Below, piece after piece: positions 55,519 to 64,000 of a DNA stretch of 64,000 bases. The position numbers and the translations under genes are program-made. The notes beneath the pieces were generated by a model. That model saw nothing but the letters and a program-made list of their open reading frames with translations. It was not told where the DNA came from and did no database searches. Source of the DNA: Streptomyces venezuelae ATCC 10712 (lineage in GTDB: Bacteria > Actinomycetota > Actinomycetes > Streptomycetales > Streptomycetaceae); assembly GCF_008639165.1 (NCBI RefSeq), contig NZ_CP029197.1, forward strand, positions 3,038,001 to 3,102,000, in the 5' to 3' direction. Within the stretch, counting starts at the first letter, position 1. Every line of letters begins with the position of its first letter.

Positions 55519-56933
55519 CGGGGGTTCCTCCCCTGCCGGCGGGAGGGAGCCGCGGGGGCGGCCTGGGCGGGGGCGTCGGTTGCGGGCCGGGTAGGGGCCC
55601 CTGGGGTCCCTCGGGCCGCCAGGCGGGCGCGGGACTTGGCGTAGCCGAGGGGGCCGTAGAGCATGCCTCGGCGCTCCAGCCGGGAGAGGGCGGGGGGCCA
55701 GGGGTGGTGGTGGGTGCCGTGCTCGCCCGGTACCCCGCCGTCGGCCTCGCCGCGCTGGGCGGTCATGGTCCGGGCGTACGCGAGGCCGCGCGGCAGCCGG
55801 GCGAGCAGGGCGGGCAGCAGCCGGGGGCTGCGGACCAGGATGGCGGTGAGGTACGCGGTGAGGCCGGCGCCGTAGCCGTACGCCTGGTTCCGCAGGTCCT
55901 GCCAGGTGTCGCGGTGGTGGTGCCAGACGAGGGCCTCCGCGGTGTAGCGGAGGCGGAAGCCGGCGGAGAGGACGGCGACGAAGGCGTACAGGTCGTCGCC
56001 TCCCTTCGCGGCGGTCCCGGTGCCGGTCGCCGGGTCGAAGCCGCCGGCCGCTCGCAACGCCCGGGCCCGGAAGGCCATGTTGGCACCGGAGCCGAAGCTG
56101 CCGGCGGTGAACGGGAAGAGCGGTTCGTCGGCGGGCGGCCGCGCCGGGTCGTACAGGCGGGGCGCGAAGCCCTTGGCGAAGCCGCCGTGGGACTCCAGGA
56201 GGACCTGGGCGGGGGTGCTCAGCCGGGCGGGCAGGATCAGTCCGGTGACGCAGCCGAGCCCGGGGTCGGCGGCGAAGGGCGCGGTGAGGGCGGTCAGCCA
56301 GTGCGGGTCGGCGATGACGTCGTCGTCGGTGAAGGCGACGACGGTCCCTTCGGCGGCGGCGAGCCCGGTGTTGTGGGCGACGGCGAGGCCGGGGGTGTCC
56401 TCCCGGACGTACCGGACGCGGCCGGCGTACCCGCGGGTCACGAGCGTGTGGGTGGCGGTGGTGCGGGGCGCGTTGTCGACGACGATCAGCTCGTGGTCCG
56501 GGTGGTCCTGGGCGAGGAGCGAGTCGAGGGCGCGGGCGAGGGACTCGGGGCGCTCACGGGTGGCGACGACGACGGAGGCGCGGGGCGGGGCGCTCGGGGC
56601 GGCCTGCGGACGCGTGGCGGCTTCGGAGCGCTCAGCGGCGAGGCGTTCGGCCGCGAGGCGTTCGGCCGACGACCCCTTGGTCCCCGCCTTGTCCTCGGTC
56701 TCCCTCAGGCGCCGCCTGGCGAGGCCGGCGAGCACCTCGGCGGGGTCCTCGCCCTCGGTGAAGGCGCCGACGACGGTGGCCGCGGGCCGGCCCCGGAGCC
56801 GTACCAGCGCGTACACGTCGCCGGGCACGACGTCCGGCCCGCCGGGCGCGGGCCGGAAGTCCAGCACGGGCCCGTCGGGCGCGTCGAGGTCGAGCTCGGC
56901 GACGGAGAGGGGCCGGGGTGCGGGGAGGCTCAT
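55515..56933 (-). CDS. GT2 glycosyltransferase with N-terminal accessory domain
   Basis: A 472-residue protein. Residues 1-115 form an unrecognised accessory region (DLDAPDGPVLDFRPAPGGPD, LVRLRGRPAATVVGAFTEGE) followed by an Arg/Glu-rich helix with a short repeat AERLAAERLAAERSE. The GT2 core (about 120-350) has ASVVVATRERPESLARALDS, ELIVVDNAPRT, VVAFTDDDVIADPHWL (DxD) and a C-terminal acceptor region with ALVWHHHRDTW. The tail is Ala/Pro/Arg-rich. It probably adds a sugar to a surface glycan. The ATG at 56933 gives the first clean N-terminus; the open frame upstream covers a 9-bp repeat and is not coding. It is coupled to the deacetylase gene. Confidence 0.88.
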   Translation of the reverse strand: MSLPAPRPLSVAELDLDAPDGPVLDFRPAPGGPDVVPGDVYALVRLRGRPAATVVGAFTEGEDPAEVLAGLARRRLRETEDKAGTKGSSAERLAAERLAAERSEAATRPQAAPSAPPRASVVVATRERPESLARALDSLLAQDHPDHELIVVDNAPRTTATHTLVTRGYAGRVRYVREDTPGLAVAHNTGLAAAEGTVVAFTDDDVIADPHWLTALTAPFAADPGLGCVTGLILPARLSTPAQVLLESHGGFAKGFAPRLYDPARPPADEPLFPFTAGSFGSGANMAFRARALRAAGGFDPATGTGTAAKGGDDLYAFVAVLSAGFRLRYTAEALVWHHHRDTWQDLRNQAYGYGAGLTAYLTAILVRSPRLLPALLARLPRGLAYARTMTAQRGEADGGVPGEHGTHHHPWPPALSRLERRGMLYGPLGYAKSRARLAARGTPGAPTRPATDAPAQAAPAAPSRRQGRNPR

Positions 56934-57058
56934 CGGGCGGTGCTCCACGGGAGGACGGGGACGGCGGCGGGGGCGACGCGGGCGGTGCGGGGTGGGCTCA
57001 CGAGGACATCGACTCGGGCGGCGGTTGCCGGCGGACGGGTGCGGCGGGCGGGGCAGGT

Positions 57059-57121
57059 GCGGCATGTGTGGCGGGCGTGGCACGTGCGGCACGTGCAGCA
57101 GGCGTGGCATGTGCGGCAGGT
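57059..57121. repeat. 9-bp tandem repeat, seven units
   Basis: Units of the form g(t/c)ggca(t/c)gt start every nine bases from 57059 to 57113, with variants such as gtggcgggc. They lie in the 222-base gap between the CelD-like and GT2 genes. A 9-bp period keeps frame and would encode His/Pro/Val-rich peptide, but no start or ribosome-binding site supports translation. Confidence 0.8.
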
Positions 57122-57155
57122 GCCGCCGACGGGTGGCGCCTGGGCCCTCGTGGCG

Positions 57156-58277
57156 TCAACGGGGGCCCCGCAGGCGGGCGAGGCGGTTCAGGGTGGCGCG
57201 GCCCCGGGCGGCCAGCTCCGGGCGGCGGCGCACATAGCTGTGCACGCGGCGGGAGGGCTCGCGGCCCAGCCAATGGAGCGCGGCGCGCACCCCTGGGCGC
57301 ACGACGGCCCCCTCGTGGACGGTCAGTTCCCCCGTCTTCAGGGCGTCCTTGTACTCCGCGTCCCCGCGGCCCAGGTCGAGCATTCCGATCCCGGCCGCCG
57401 CCGCGGCCTCCGCCATCCGCAGATGGAGGACGAGCCCCGGGGAGAACTTCGCGAACTCCGGGTCGTACGCGGGGAACCAGCAGGACAGCACGGTCGCCGA
57501 CCGCAGCCCGAAGTGGGCGGCGACGGGCCGCTCGCCCACGTAGAGCACGGAGAGGACTCCGGAGCAGCCGGGCGTACGGAGCTCGTGGAGGCGGCGGACG
57601 AGGGTGGTGATCCAGTCCTTCGCGAACCGGTCGCGGCGGCCGGTCCTGCGGTACTGGGCGGACTTCCAGGCCATGAGGGTGCGCAGCGCCTCCGGGTCGC
57701 GCTCGTCGAAGACGAACCGCACCTCGCCCTCGCCGAGGCGGCCGAGCTTGCGCTCCTTGGCGAGGGTGGTCCTGAGGAACTTGGGCGACTGGGCGCGCAG
57801 CAGCGCCTCGTACGCGGGGTAGCCCTCGCCGACGTCGATCACGGGCGAGGCGAAGGACTCGGTGGCGGCGCCTTCGAAGACGGGCTGGTCCGCCTCCAGG
57901 TTGTCGAACTGCCAGCCGGCGAGCCCGCAGTGGCGCAGCAGGGCGCGGGCGCCGGGCCGCAGTCCGGGCCGCAGCACGGCTCCCTGGCTGTCGGAGACGC
58001 CGAAGCCGATGGCCCGGCCCTGCCCCAACGGGCCCTTCTCGTACGGGAAGAAGCCGACGGGCTCGTGCCCTTCCCACCAGACGGCGACCCGGGCGCGGGG
58101 CCGTACGGCGGCGACCGCCCGGGTGAACTCCGGTTCCATGAAGGGGTTCGCGGGCGCGCCGGACTTGGCGCGCAGTTCACGCCACGCCTCGACCTCGCGT
58201 GCGCTCAGCTCCCCCGGCCTCACGACCCGCATGCGGACAGCGTCGCTCACCTTGCCGACCCCCCGGTCTTCCCCCAT
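57156..58277 (-). CDS. CelD/BcsL-family GNAT acyltransferase
   Basis: A 373-residue protein of the Acetyltransf_6 (CelD/FemAB-like) group. The N-terminal half contains NPFMEPEFTRAVAAVRPRAR and VAVWWEGHEPVGFFPYEKGP. The C-terminal GNAT half has RRTGRRDRFAKDWITTLVRR, VLSVLYVGERPVAAHFGLRS and GLVLHLRMAEAAAAAGIGML, ending DLGRGDAEYKDALKTGE, the characteristic motif. Members acylate polysaccharides or cell-surface sugars using acyl-CoA. The start is not settled: ATG 58277 or GTG 58250 (MSDAVRMRVVRPGE), the latter with a G-rich ribosome-binding site. It is the outermost gene of the polysaccharide cluster. Confidence 0.85.
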   Translation of the reverse strand: MGEDRGVGKVSDAVRMRVVRPGELSAREVEAWRELRAKSGAPANPFMEPEFTRAVAAVRPRARVAVWWEGHEPVGFFPYEKGPLGQGRAIGFGVSDSQGAVLRPGLRPGARALLRHCGLAGWQFDNLEADQPVFEGAATESFASPVIDVGEGYPAYEALLRAQSPKFLRTTLAKERKLGRLGEGEVRFVFDERDPEALRTLMAWKSAQYRRTGRRDRFAKDWITTLVRRLHELRTPGCSGVLSVLYVGERPVAAHFGLRSATVLSCWFPAYDPEFAKFSPGLVLHLRMAEAAAAAGIGMLDLGRGDAEYKDALKTGELTVHEGAVVRPGVRAALHWLGREPSRRVHSYVRRRPELAARGRATLNRLARLRGPR

Positions 58278-58394
58278 GAGTCCTGCCAGGACAGGACGGT
58301 ACCGGTCCGGAACCCGCCGAGACAGGGATACTCGTCGTTTCCGTGACCAATCCGTGAAGGAGTGGACACGGAGGTGAACCGTGGCGCCCCGGTG

Positions 58395-58772
58395 TCAGAG
58401 TGGCTTGATGCGAGCCTTGAGCAAGCAGAACTCGTTGCCCTCGGGGTCGGCGAGGACGTGCCAGTTCTCGTCCCCGGTCTGACCGATGTCGGCGCGGCGG
58501 GCGCCGAGCGCCAGGAGGCGTTCGAGTTCGGCGTCCTGGTCGCGGTCGGTGGGGTTGAGGTCGATGTGCAGCCGGGACTTCCCGGGCTCCGGCTCGTCCC
58601 GGACGCTGAAGAAGATGGTGGGCTGCGGCCCGCCGAAGCCTTCCGGCGTCCCGATCTCGACGCAGCCCTCCTCGCGGCCGACGACGACGTAGTCCAGGAC
58701 CTCGCACCAGAACCGCGCCAGCAGTTCGGGGTCGCGGCAGCCGAGCACGAGCTCACCGATCCGACATGCCAT
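58395..58772 (-). CDS. VOC-family (glyoxalase/bleomycin resistance fold) protein
   Basis: A 125-residue vicinal-oxygen-chelate domain protein: IGELVLGCRDPELLARFWCE (first beta-alpha unit), PTIFFSVRDEPEPGKSRLHI with metal-ligand His and DLNPTDRDQDAELERLLALG, then NWHVLADPEGNEFCLLKAR with a terminal Glu ligand. Most uncharacterised members of this subgroup in Streptomyces have no known substrate; small-molecule binding or isomerase activity is possible. The ATG at 58772 has GAAGG 6-7 bases upstream. It lies between the polysaccharide cluster and the hut operon, on the same strand as both. Confidence 0.88.
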   Translation of the reverse strand: MACRIGELVLGCRDPELLARFWCEVLDYVVVGREEGCVEIGTPEGFGGPQPTIFFSVRDEPEPGKSRLHIDLNPTDRDQDAELERLLALGARRADIGQTGDENWHVLADPEGNEFCLLKARIKPL

Positions 58773-58861
58773 CAGAAACCTTCTCTCACCGGGGGGAACG
58801 GGCCGGACCCACGGACGGCCGGGGCGGCGCGGCACCGCGGCGACGGTACCGGAAGGGCCGG

Positions 58862-58885
58862 GCCCGGGAAAGATCTTTCCCGGGC
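58862..58885. terminator. Perfect palindromic terminator of the hut operon
   Basis: A 24-base perfect palindrome, gcccgggaaaga followed by its complement, directly adjoins the hutI stop codon. A 10-bp stem with gatc loop is the likely RNA form; it should end hut transcription before the VOC gene. Confidence 0.85.
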
Positions 58886-60133
58886 TCAGACCACCCGCGT
58901 GCCGGCCCGCCAGACCTCCGTCACCAGGGGGACGCCCGGGCGGTACGCCAGGTGGACGTGCGAGGGGGCGTCCAGGAACGTGAGGTCCGCGCGGGCGCCG
59001 GGGGTCAGGCGGCCGACGTCCTGGCGGCGCAGGGCCGCCGCGCCGCCGGCCGTCGCCGACCAGACGGCCTCGTCGGGCGTCATGCCCATGTCCCGTACCG
59101 CGAGGGCGATGCAGAACGGGACCGAGGACGTGAACGACGAGCCCGGGTTGCAGTCCGTGGACAGGGCCACCGTCACGCCCGCGTCGAGGAGGCGGCGGGC
59201 GTCCGGCCACGGGGCCCGGGTGGAGAACTCCGCGCCCGGGAGGAGGGTGGCGACGGTGTCGCCGGACGCCAGCGCGTCCACGTCGGCGTCCGTGAGGTGG
59301 GTGCAGTGGTCCGCGCTCGCCGCGTCCAGCTCCACCGCCAGCTGGACACCGGGGCCGTAGGTGAGCTGGTTCGCGTGCACCCTCGGGTGGAGGCCCTTCG
59401 CCTTGCCCGCCGTGAGGATCGCGCGCGCCTGGTCCCCGTCGAACGCGCCCTTCTCGCAGAAGACGTCCACCCAGCGGGCGTACGGGGCGCAGGCGTCCAG
59501 CATCTCGCCGGTCACGAGGTCCACGTACGCGGCCGGGTCGTCGGCGTAGTCCGGGGAGACGATGTGCGCGCCGAGGTAGGTGACCTCGTCGGTGTGCTCG
59601 GCCGCGATGCGCAGGGCGCGGGCCTCGTCCTCGACCGTCAGGCCGTAGCCGGACTTGGTCTCGAAGGTCGTGGTGCCCTGGCGGAGGGCCTCGCGGAGGT
59701 AGCGGGCGACGTTCGCCGAGAGTTCGGCGTCGGTGGCCGCGCGGGTCGCCGCGACGGTGGTGCGGATGCCGCCGGCTTTGTAGGGCTGGCCCGACATCCG
59801 GGCGTTGAACTCGGCGGTGCGGTCGCCCGCGAAGACGAGGTGCGAGTGGGAGTCCACGAAGCCGGGGATCACCGCCCGGCCACCGGCGTCGACCCGGTTG
59901 TCAGTGGCCGGTGCTTTGCTGGATTCACCGACCCAGACGACGCGGTCGCCGTCGATGACGACGGCCGCGTCCTGGATCAGACCCAGGGCACTGCTGTCAC
60001 CGAGGGAGGGATCGTTCGTGACGAGGCTGGCGATGTTGACGATGGCGGTGGCGGTCGTCGCCACGGCGCTGTTCGCGCTCGTGGGGGCGGAGCTCGCCAT
60101 CGGGTTGTTCGTCGCCGCGGGGCCCGTGTTCAT
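58886..60133 (-). CDS. hutI: Imidazolonepropionase
   Basis: A 415-residue metal-dependent amidohydrolase that opens imidazolone-5-propionate to N-formimino-L-glutamate, the third step of histidine breakdown. Typical elements are [18 protein letters not shown] (metal histidines), [48 protein letters not shown] and [16 protein letters not shown]. The first 30 residues are unusually rich in Ala, Thr, Asn and Ser, so the true start could be slightly downstream. ATG 60133 is 27 bases from hutF, and the best Shine-Dalgarno (GGAG) is 12 bases away. It is the last gene of the hut operon. Confidence 0.95.
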   Translation of the reverse strand: MNTGPAATNNPMASSAPTSANSAVATTATAIVNIASLVTNDPSLGDSSALGLIQDAAVVIDGDRVVWVGESSKAPATDNRVDAGGRAVIPGFVDSHSHLVFAGDRTAEFNARMSGQPYKAGGIRTTVAATRAATDAELSANVARYLREALRQGTTTFETKSGYGLTVEDEARALRIAAEHTDEVTYLGAHIVSPDYADDPAAYVDLVTGEMLDACAPYARWVDVFCEKGAFDGDQARAILTAGKAKGLHPRVHANQLTYGPGVQLAVELDAASADHCTHLTDADVDALASGDTVATLLPGAEFSTRAPWPDARRLLDAGVTVALSTDCNPGSSFTSSVPFCIALAVRDMGMTPDEAVWSATAGGAAALRRQDVGRLTPGARADLTFLDAPSHVHLAYRPGVPLVTEVWRAGTRVV

Positions 60134-60159
60134 GGTGAGGGGTGTCTCCTTCAGGCGCT

Positions 60160-61497
60160 TCAGCCGCGCAGTGCGGCGATCGAGTCCGCGAGGGCACGGG
60201 ACACGTCCGGCACGGTCCGGTGGACCCCGTCCCGTACGACGTGACGTCCGCCCACGACCGTGTGCCGGACGTCCGCTGCCGACGCTGCGAATACCGCCGT
60301 CTCGGCTGCCAGACGCGGTACCGGTCCCGCTGTCCTGACCGAGTCGAGCGCGATCGTCGTGAAGTCGGCGAGGGCGCCGGCCTCCAGGGTGCCCGCGTCG
60401 GCCCAGCCGAGGGCCGCGTGACCGTCCGCCGTGGCCGCGCGCAGGAGGGCCGCCGCCGTCCAGTGGCCGCGGGTGCGGGTGCGCAGCCGCTCGTTCAGTT
60501 CCATGGCCCGCGCCTCCTCCAGGAGGTCGATGACCGCGTGGCTGTCGCTGCCGAGGGAGAGCGGGGAGCCCGCCCGCTGCAGGGCGACCGCCGGCCCGAT
60601 GCCGTCGGCCAGGTCCCGTTCCGTCGTGGGGCACATGCACGTGCCGGTGGACGTCGAGCCGATCAGCGCGATGTCGGCGTCGGTCATGTGGGTGTTGTGG
60701 ACGCCCGTGGTCCGGGCGCCGAGCACCCCGTGGTCGGCGAGCAGCTGCGTCGGGGTGCGGCCGTGTGCGGCGAGGCAGGCGTCGTTCTCGGCGGTCTGCT
60801 CGGAGAGGTGGACGTGGAGCGGGGCCTGCCGGTCCCGGGCCCAGTCCGCCACCGTCGACAGCTGGTCGGCCGGGACGGCCCGTACCGAGTGGATCGCCGC
60901 CCCGATCCGTACGCCCTCGCGTTCCTTCAGCGCGCTCGCCCGCTCGGCCCAGGCGTCCGCCGTGCCGTCGGTGAAGCGGAGCTGGTGGCGGTCGGGCGCG
61001 GCGCCGAAGCCGGAGGAGAGGTACGCGGTGTCCAGGAGGGTGATCCGGATGCCGGCTTCTCCGGCGGCCGCGATCAGCGCCTCGCCCATGGCGTTGGGGT
61101 CGGCGTACGGGGTGCCGCCGGGCGCGTGGTGGAGGTAGTGGAACTCGCCGACGGCGGTGATGCCGGCCAGCGCCATCTCCGCGTACACGGCCCGGGCCAG
61201 CGCGAAGTAGCTTTCGGGGGTGAGCCGTTGGGCGACGTTGTACATGACCTCGCGCCAGGTCCAGAACGTGCCGGAGCCGACCTGGACGGTGCCGCGCAGG
61301 GCGCGGTGGAAGGCGTGCGAGTGGGCGTTGGCCAGGCCCGGGATGGTCAGGCCGCGCAGGACGACGGCGCCCGGGGGCGGCACCTCGACCCCCGTGCGGA
61401 CGGCGGTGACGCGGCCGTCCGCCACCTCCAGGGCCACGCCCGGCTCGACGTTCGGGTCGAGCCAGGCGTGTTCCAGCCAGTACGTCGTCAGCGGCAC
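60160..61497 (-). CDS. hutF: Formimidoylglutamate deiminase
   Basis: A 445-residue amidohydrolase-superfamily deiminase that converts N-formimino-L-glutamate to N-formyl-L-glutamate and ammonia. It has the metal-binding [63 protein letters not shown], and [20 protein letters not shown] with the catalytic Asp. Length and motifs match HutF of the four-plus-one-step pathway, not the HutG formimidase. The GTG at 61497 overlaps the upstream hydrolase stop by ten bases. Its presence means the cell makes N-formylglutamate and needs a deformylase. Confidence 0.94.
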   Translation of the reverse strand: MPLTTYWLEHAWLDPNVEPGVALEVADGRVTAVRTGVEVPPPGAVVLRGLTIPGLANAHSHAFHRALRGTVQVGSGTFWTWREVMYNVAQRLTPESYFALARAVYAEMALAGITAVGEFHYLHHAPGGTPYADPNAMGEALIAAAGEAGIRITLLDTAYLSSGFGAAPDRHQLRFTDGTADAWAERASALKEREGVRIGAAIHSVRAVPADQLSTVADWARDRQAPLHVHLSEQTAENDACLAAHGRTPTQLLADHGVLGARTTGVHNTHMTDADIALIGSTSTGTCMCPTTERDLADGIGPAVALQRAGSPLSLGSDSHAVIDLLEEARAMELNERLRTRTRGHWTAAALLRAATADGHAALGWADAGTLEAGALADFTTIALDSVRTAGPVPRLAAETAVFAASAADVRHTVVGGRHVVRDGVHRTVPDVSRALADSIAALRG

Positions 61498-62705
61498 GCC
61501 AGCTCCTCCAGTACGTCGGCGAGTGCGAGGACCCCGGCCACGCAGTCGTCCTCGGCCGCGGACTCGGCCGGGGAGTGCGAGACGCCGGTGGGGTTCCGTA
61601 CGAACAGCATGGCGGTCGGGATCGATGCGGAGAGGATTCCCGCGTCGTGTCCCGCGCCGGTGCCGAGGACCGGGACCTTTCCGGATTCGCCCAGGATGCG
61701 GGAGAGCTCGTCGCGCAGGGCGTGCGAGAAGTCCACGACCGGGGTGAAGGACTCCTGGACGACGGTGAGGTCGATGCCGTGCCGCCGGGCGTAGTCGCGG
61801 GCCGCCGTCTCGACGCCCGCGACGACCGTGTCGAGGGAGTCCTGGTCAGCGGCGCGGGCGTCGAGCCAGCCGCGGACCAGGGAGGGGATGGCGTTGACGC
61901 CGTTGGGCTCCACCGCGATCTTGCCGAAGGTGGCGACGGCGCCGGCCAGCTCCGCCTCGCGGCGGGCGGCGAGGACCGTCTCCGCGTAGGTGAGCATCGG
62001 GTCGCGGCGGTCGACGAGCCGGGTGGTGCCGGCGTGGTTGGCCTCGCCCGCGAAGTCGTACCGCCAGCGGCCGTGCGGCCAGATGGCGGAGGCGATGCCG
62101 ACGGCGTCCCCGGACAGGTCGAGGGCGCGGCCCTGCTCGACGTGGAGTTCGACGAACGCGCCGATGCGGGCGAGCCGTTCGGGGTCGGGGCCGATCCGGG
62201 AGGGGTCGTGGCCGGCCGCTTCCATGGCCTGCGGGAGGGTGGTCCCGTCGGCGTCGCGGAGCTCGTACGCCTGCTCCTTCGTCAGCCGGCCCGCGGTGAG
62301 GCGGGAGCCGACGCAGGCGAGGCCGAAGCGGGCGCCTTCCTCGTCGCCGAAGTTGACGATGGCGAGGGGCCGCTTGAACGAGGCTCCGCGCGCGCGGAGT
62401 TCGTCGAGCGCGGCGAAGGCGGAGACCACGCCGAGGGGGCCGTCGAAGGCGCCGCCGTCCGGGACGGAGTCCAGGTGCGAGCCGGTGACGACGGCGTCTC
62501 CCGCGGTCGGGTCGCCGAGCCAGGCCCACTGGTTGCCGTTGCGGTCGGTCTCGACGTCCAGGCGGCGGGCCTCGGCCTGCATCCGGAACCAGAGGCGGCA
62601 GTCGGCGTCGGCCTCGGTCCAGGCGTAGCGGCGGTATCCGCCGGAGGCGGCGCTGCGGCCGAGGGGCCGCAGCGACCGCCACATGGCGTGGAAGCTGTCG
62701 CTCAC
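61488..62705 (-). CDS. M20-family amidohydrolase (allantoate/N-carbamoyl amino acid hydrolase type) in the hut operon
   Basis: A 405-residue dinuclear-zinc amidohydrolase. Landmarks are [20 protein letters not shown] (metal His and Asp), [19 protein letters not shown] (bridging Glu), [20 protein letters not shown], dimerisation-domain text [20 protein letters not shown], and [10 protein letters not shown] with [13 protein letters not shown]. Automatic annotation would be allantoate amidohydrolase. Its place between hutU and hutF, with coupled overlaps on both sides, suggests instead that it hydrolyses N-formyl-L-glutamate and completes the histidine pathway; that is inference. The GTG at 62705 overlaps the hutU stop (GTGA). 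Confidence 0.88.
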   Translation of the reverse strand: MSDSFHAMWRSLRPLGRSAASGGYRRYAWTEADADCRLWFRMQAEARRLDVETDRNGNQWAWLGDPTAGDAVVTGSHLDSVPDGGAFDGPLGVVSAFAALDELRARGASFKRPLAIVNFGDEEGARFGLACVGSRLTAGRLTKEQAYELRDADGTTLPQAMEAAGHDPSRIGPDPERLARIGAFVELHVEQGRALDLSGDAVGIASAIWPHGRWRYDFAGEANHAGTTRLVDRRDPMLTYAETVLAARREAELAGAVATFGKIAVEPNGVNAIPSLVRGWLDARAADQDSLDTVVAGVETAARDYARRHGIDLTVVQESFTPVVDFSHALRDELSRILGESGKVPVLGTGAGHDAGILSASIPTAMLFVRNPTGVSHSPAESAAEDDCVAGVLALADVLEELACR

Positions 62706-64000
62706 GCGGAGTCACCCTCGTCGGCCGGGTCGCCCTCGCGCATCGGGACGCGGACGCCCTTCTCGTCGGCGACGCGCTCGGCGATGTCGTAGCCCGCGTC
62801 GACGTGGCGGATGACGCCCATGCCGGGGTCGTTGGTGAGGACGCGGCGGATCTTCTCGCCCGCGAGCTTGGTGCCGTCGGCGACCGAGACCTGGCCGGCG
62901 TGGATGGAGCGGCCCATGCCGACGCCGCCGCCGTGGTGCAGGGAGACCCAGGAGGCGCCGGAGGCGACGTTCACCATGGCGTTCAGGAGCGGCCAGTCGG
63001 CGATGGCGTCGGAGCCGTCGAGCATGGCCTCGGTCTCGCGGTACGGGGAGGCGACCGAGCCGCAGTCGAGGTGGTCGCGGCCGATGGCGAGGGGCGCGGC
63101 GAGGGTGCCGTTGCCGACCATGTCGTTGAACATGTCGCCGGCCTTGTCGCGCTCGCCCTGGCCGAGCCAGCAGATGCGGGCGGGCAGGCCCTGGAAGTGG
63201 ACGCGCTCGCCGGCCATCTTGATCCAGCGGTGCAGGGACTCGTTCTCGGGGAAGAGGTCGAGGATCGCCTTGTCCGTCTTGTGGATGTCGCTCGCCTCGC
63301 CGGAGAGCGCGGCCCAGCGGAACGGGCCCTTGCCCTCGCAGAACAGCGGGCGGATGTAGGCGGGGACGAAGCCGGGGAAGGCGAACGCCCGGTCGTAGCC
63401 GGCGAGCTGGGCCTCGCCGCGGATCGAGTTGCCGTAGTCGAAGACCTCGGCGCCGGCGTCCATGAAGCCGACCATGGCCTCGACGTGCCGGGCCATCGAC
63501 TCGCGGGCGCGGGTGGTGAATCCGGCCGGGTCCTTCGCGGCCGCGTCGGCCATGTCCTCGAAGGCGATGCCGACGGGGAGGTAGGAGAGCGGGTCGTGCG
63601 CGGAGGTCTGGTCGGTGACGATGTCGATGGGGGCGCCCTCGGCGAGCATCTGCGGGAGCAGTTCGGCGGCGTTGCCGAGGAGGCCGATGGAGAGCGGCCG
63701 GCGGGCGTCGCGGGCCTCGACGGCGAGCTGGAGGGCGTGGGCGAGGTTGTCTGCCTTGACGTCCAGGTAGCGGTGCTCGATGCGGCGCTCGATGGCGCGC
63801 GGGTCGACGTCGATGCAGAGGGCGACGCCGTCGTTCATGGTGACGGCGAGGGGCTGGGCGCCGCCCATGCCGCCGAGGCCGGCGGTGAGGGTGATGGTGC
63901 CGGCCAGGGTGCCGTGGAACTTCTTGGCGGCGACGGCGGCGAAGGTCTCGTAGGTGCCCTGGAGGATGCCCTGGGTGCCGATGTAGATCCAGGATCCGGC
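62702..64000 (-). CDS. hutU: Urocanate hydratase, C-terminal part
   Basis: The last 432 codons; the N-terminus lies beyond the right edge (full length is usually about 555). It converts urocanate to imidazolone-5-propionate using tightly bound NAD. The visible start, [20 protein letters not shown], continues to the NAD-binding loop [20 protein letters not shown], then [20 protein letters not shown], the conserved [14 protein letters not shown] and [20 protein letters not shown]. The frame is open to base 64000 and codon-aligned. It is the first visible gene of the operon hutU - M20 hydrolase - hutF - hutI, all coupled by overlaps or short gaps. Confidence 0.97.
   Translation of the reverse strand, partial: AGSWIYIGTQGILQGTYETFAAVAAKKFHGTLAGTITLTAGLGGMGGAQPLAVTMNDGVALCIDVDPRAIERRIEHRYLDVKADNLAHALQLAVEARDARRPLSIGLLGNAAELLPQMLAEGAPIDIVTDQTSAHDPLSYLPVGIAFEDMADAAAKDPAGFTTRARESMARHVEAMVGFMDAGAEVFDYGNSIRGEAQLAGYDRAFAFPGFVPAYIRPLFCEGKGPFRWAALSGEASDIHKTDKAILDLFPENESLHRWIKMAGERVHFQGLPARICWLGQGERDKAGDMFNDMVGNGTLAAPLAIGRDHLDCGSVASPYRETEAMLDGSDAIADWPLLNAMVNVASGASWVSLHHGGGVGMGRSIHAGQVSVADGTKLAGEKIRRVLTNDPGMGVIRHVDAGYDIAERVADEKGVRVPMREGDPADEGDSA

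Noticed and set aside
40105..58277. Recent horizontal transfer of the surface and polysaccharide clusters from a distant donor
   Set aside because: Base composition and codon use look like the flanking genes and no integrase, tRNA attachment site or insertion sequence borders the blocks; acquisition from another actinomycete remains possible.

Overview
The window is a chromosomal segment of a Streptomyces species. Four things point there: very high GC with G/C-saturated third codon positions, frequent GTG starts, many 4-base GTGA/ATGA gene overlaps, and marker genes such as whiB, fbiA/fbiB, LytR-CpsA-Psr (LCP) proteins and a SigB-family sigma factor with its partner-switching regulators. From memory, the gene order follows the Streptomyces coelicolor core from about SCO3026 to SCO3073. 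Two blocks look like accessory insertions in that backbone: a surface-protein operon (40.1-44.1 kb) and a polysaccharide-type cluster (46.4-58.3 kb). No rRNA, tRNA, insertion sequence, prophage or CRISPR array was seen.

Layout. 0-3 kb: start of a SIS-domain sugar isomerase gene, a 0.9-kb minisatellite array, a Trm112-like protein and phosphomannomutase ManB. 3-10 kb: DUF3499 and zincin-fold proteins, then a coupled pair (giant membrane glycosyltransferase and DUF5719 protein), then whiB. 10.9-13.8 kb: cysteine dioxygenase and the F420 genes fbiA-fbiB. 13.8-17.7 kb: HhH-GPD glycosylase, ManC-like nucleotidyltransferase and a secreted PGRP amidase. 17.8-28.6 kb: a TIGR03089 protein and five LCP-family ligases, interleaved with a polyprenyl-type glycosyltransferase and a thioesterase. 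28.7-31.3 kb: acyl-CoA dehydrogenase and UDP-glucose dehydrogenase. 31.3-36 kb: purK-purE-dipeptidase, translationally coupled, plus a degenerate dipeptidase paralogue and a GtrA protein. 36-40 kb: an OmpR/HK two-component system and a POT peptide transporter behind a long structured leader.

40.1-44.1 kb: a four-gene operon of secreted or wall-linked proteins. It holds two sortase substrates with different sorting signals, one DUF916-like anchored protein and one neocarzinostatin-like anchored protein. It looks like an actinobacterial counterpart of the Firmicute Csc/WxL surface complexes. 44.2-46.2 kb: anti-sigma kinase, STAS antagonist and a divergent SigB-family sigma factor. 46.4-58.3 kb: sugar aminotransferase, Wzx-like flippase, receptor-like protein, GH26-like glycosidase, membrane proteins, polysaccharide deacetylase, GT2 glycosyltransferase and a CelD/GNAT acyltransferase, probably making and modifying an exported glycan. 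58.4-64 kb: a VOC protein and the histidine-utilisation operon hutU - M20 hydrolase - hutF - hutI.

Much of the window serves the cell envelope. ManB and ManC supply GDP-mannose, UDP-glucose dehydrogenase supplies UDP-glucuronate, LCP proteins attach glycopolymers to peptidoglycan, and glycosyltransferases, an amidase and anchored proteins build or remodel the wall. Strong inverted-repeat terminators separate most transcription units. Several genes have a -10 box 6-8 bases before the start codon, which suggests leaderless mRNAs. Short tandem duplications that include a gene's stop codon recur at 3' ends.
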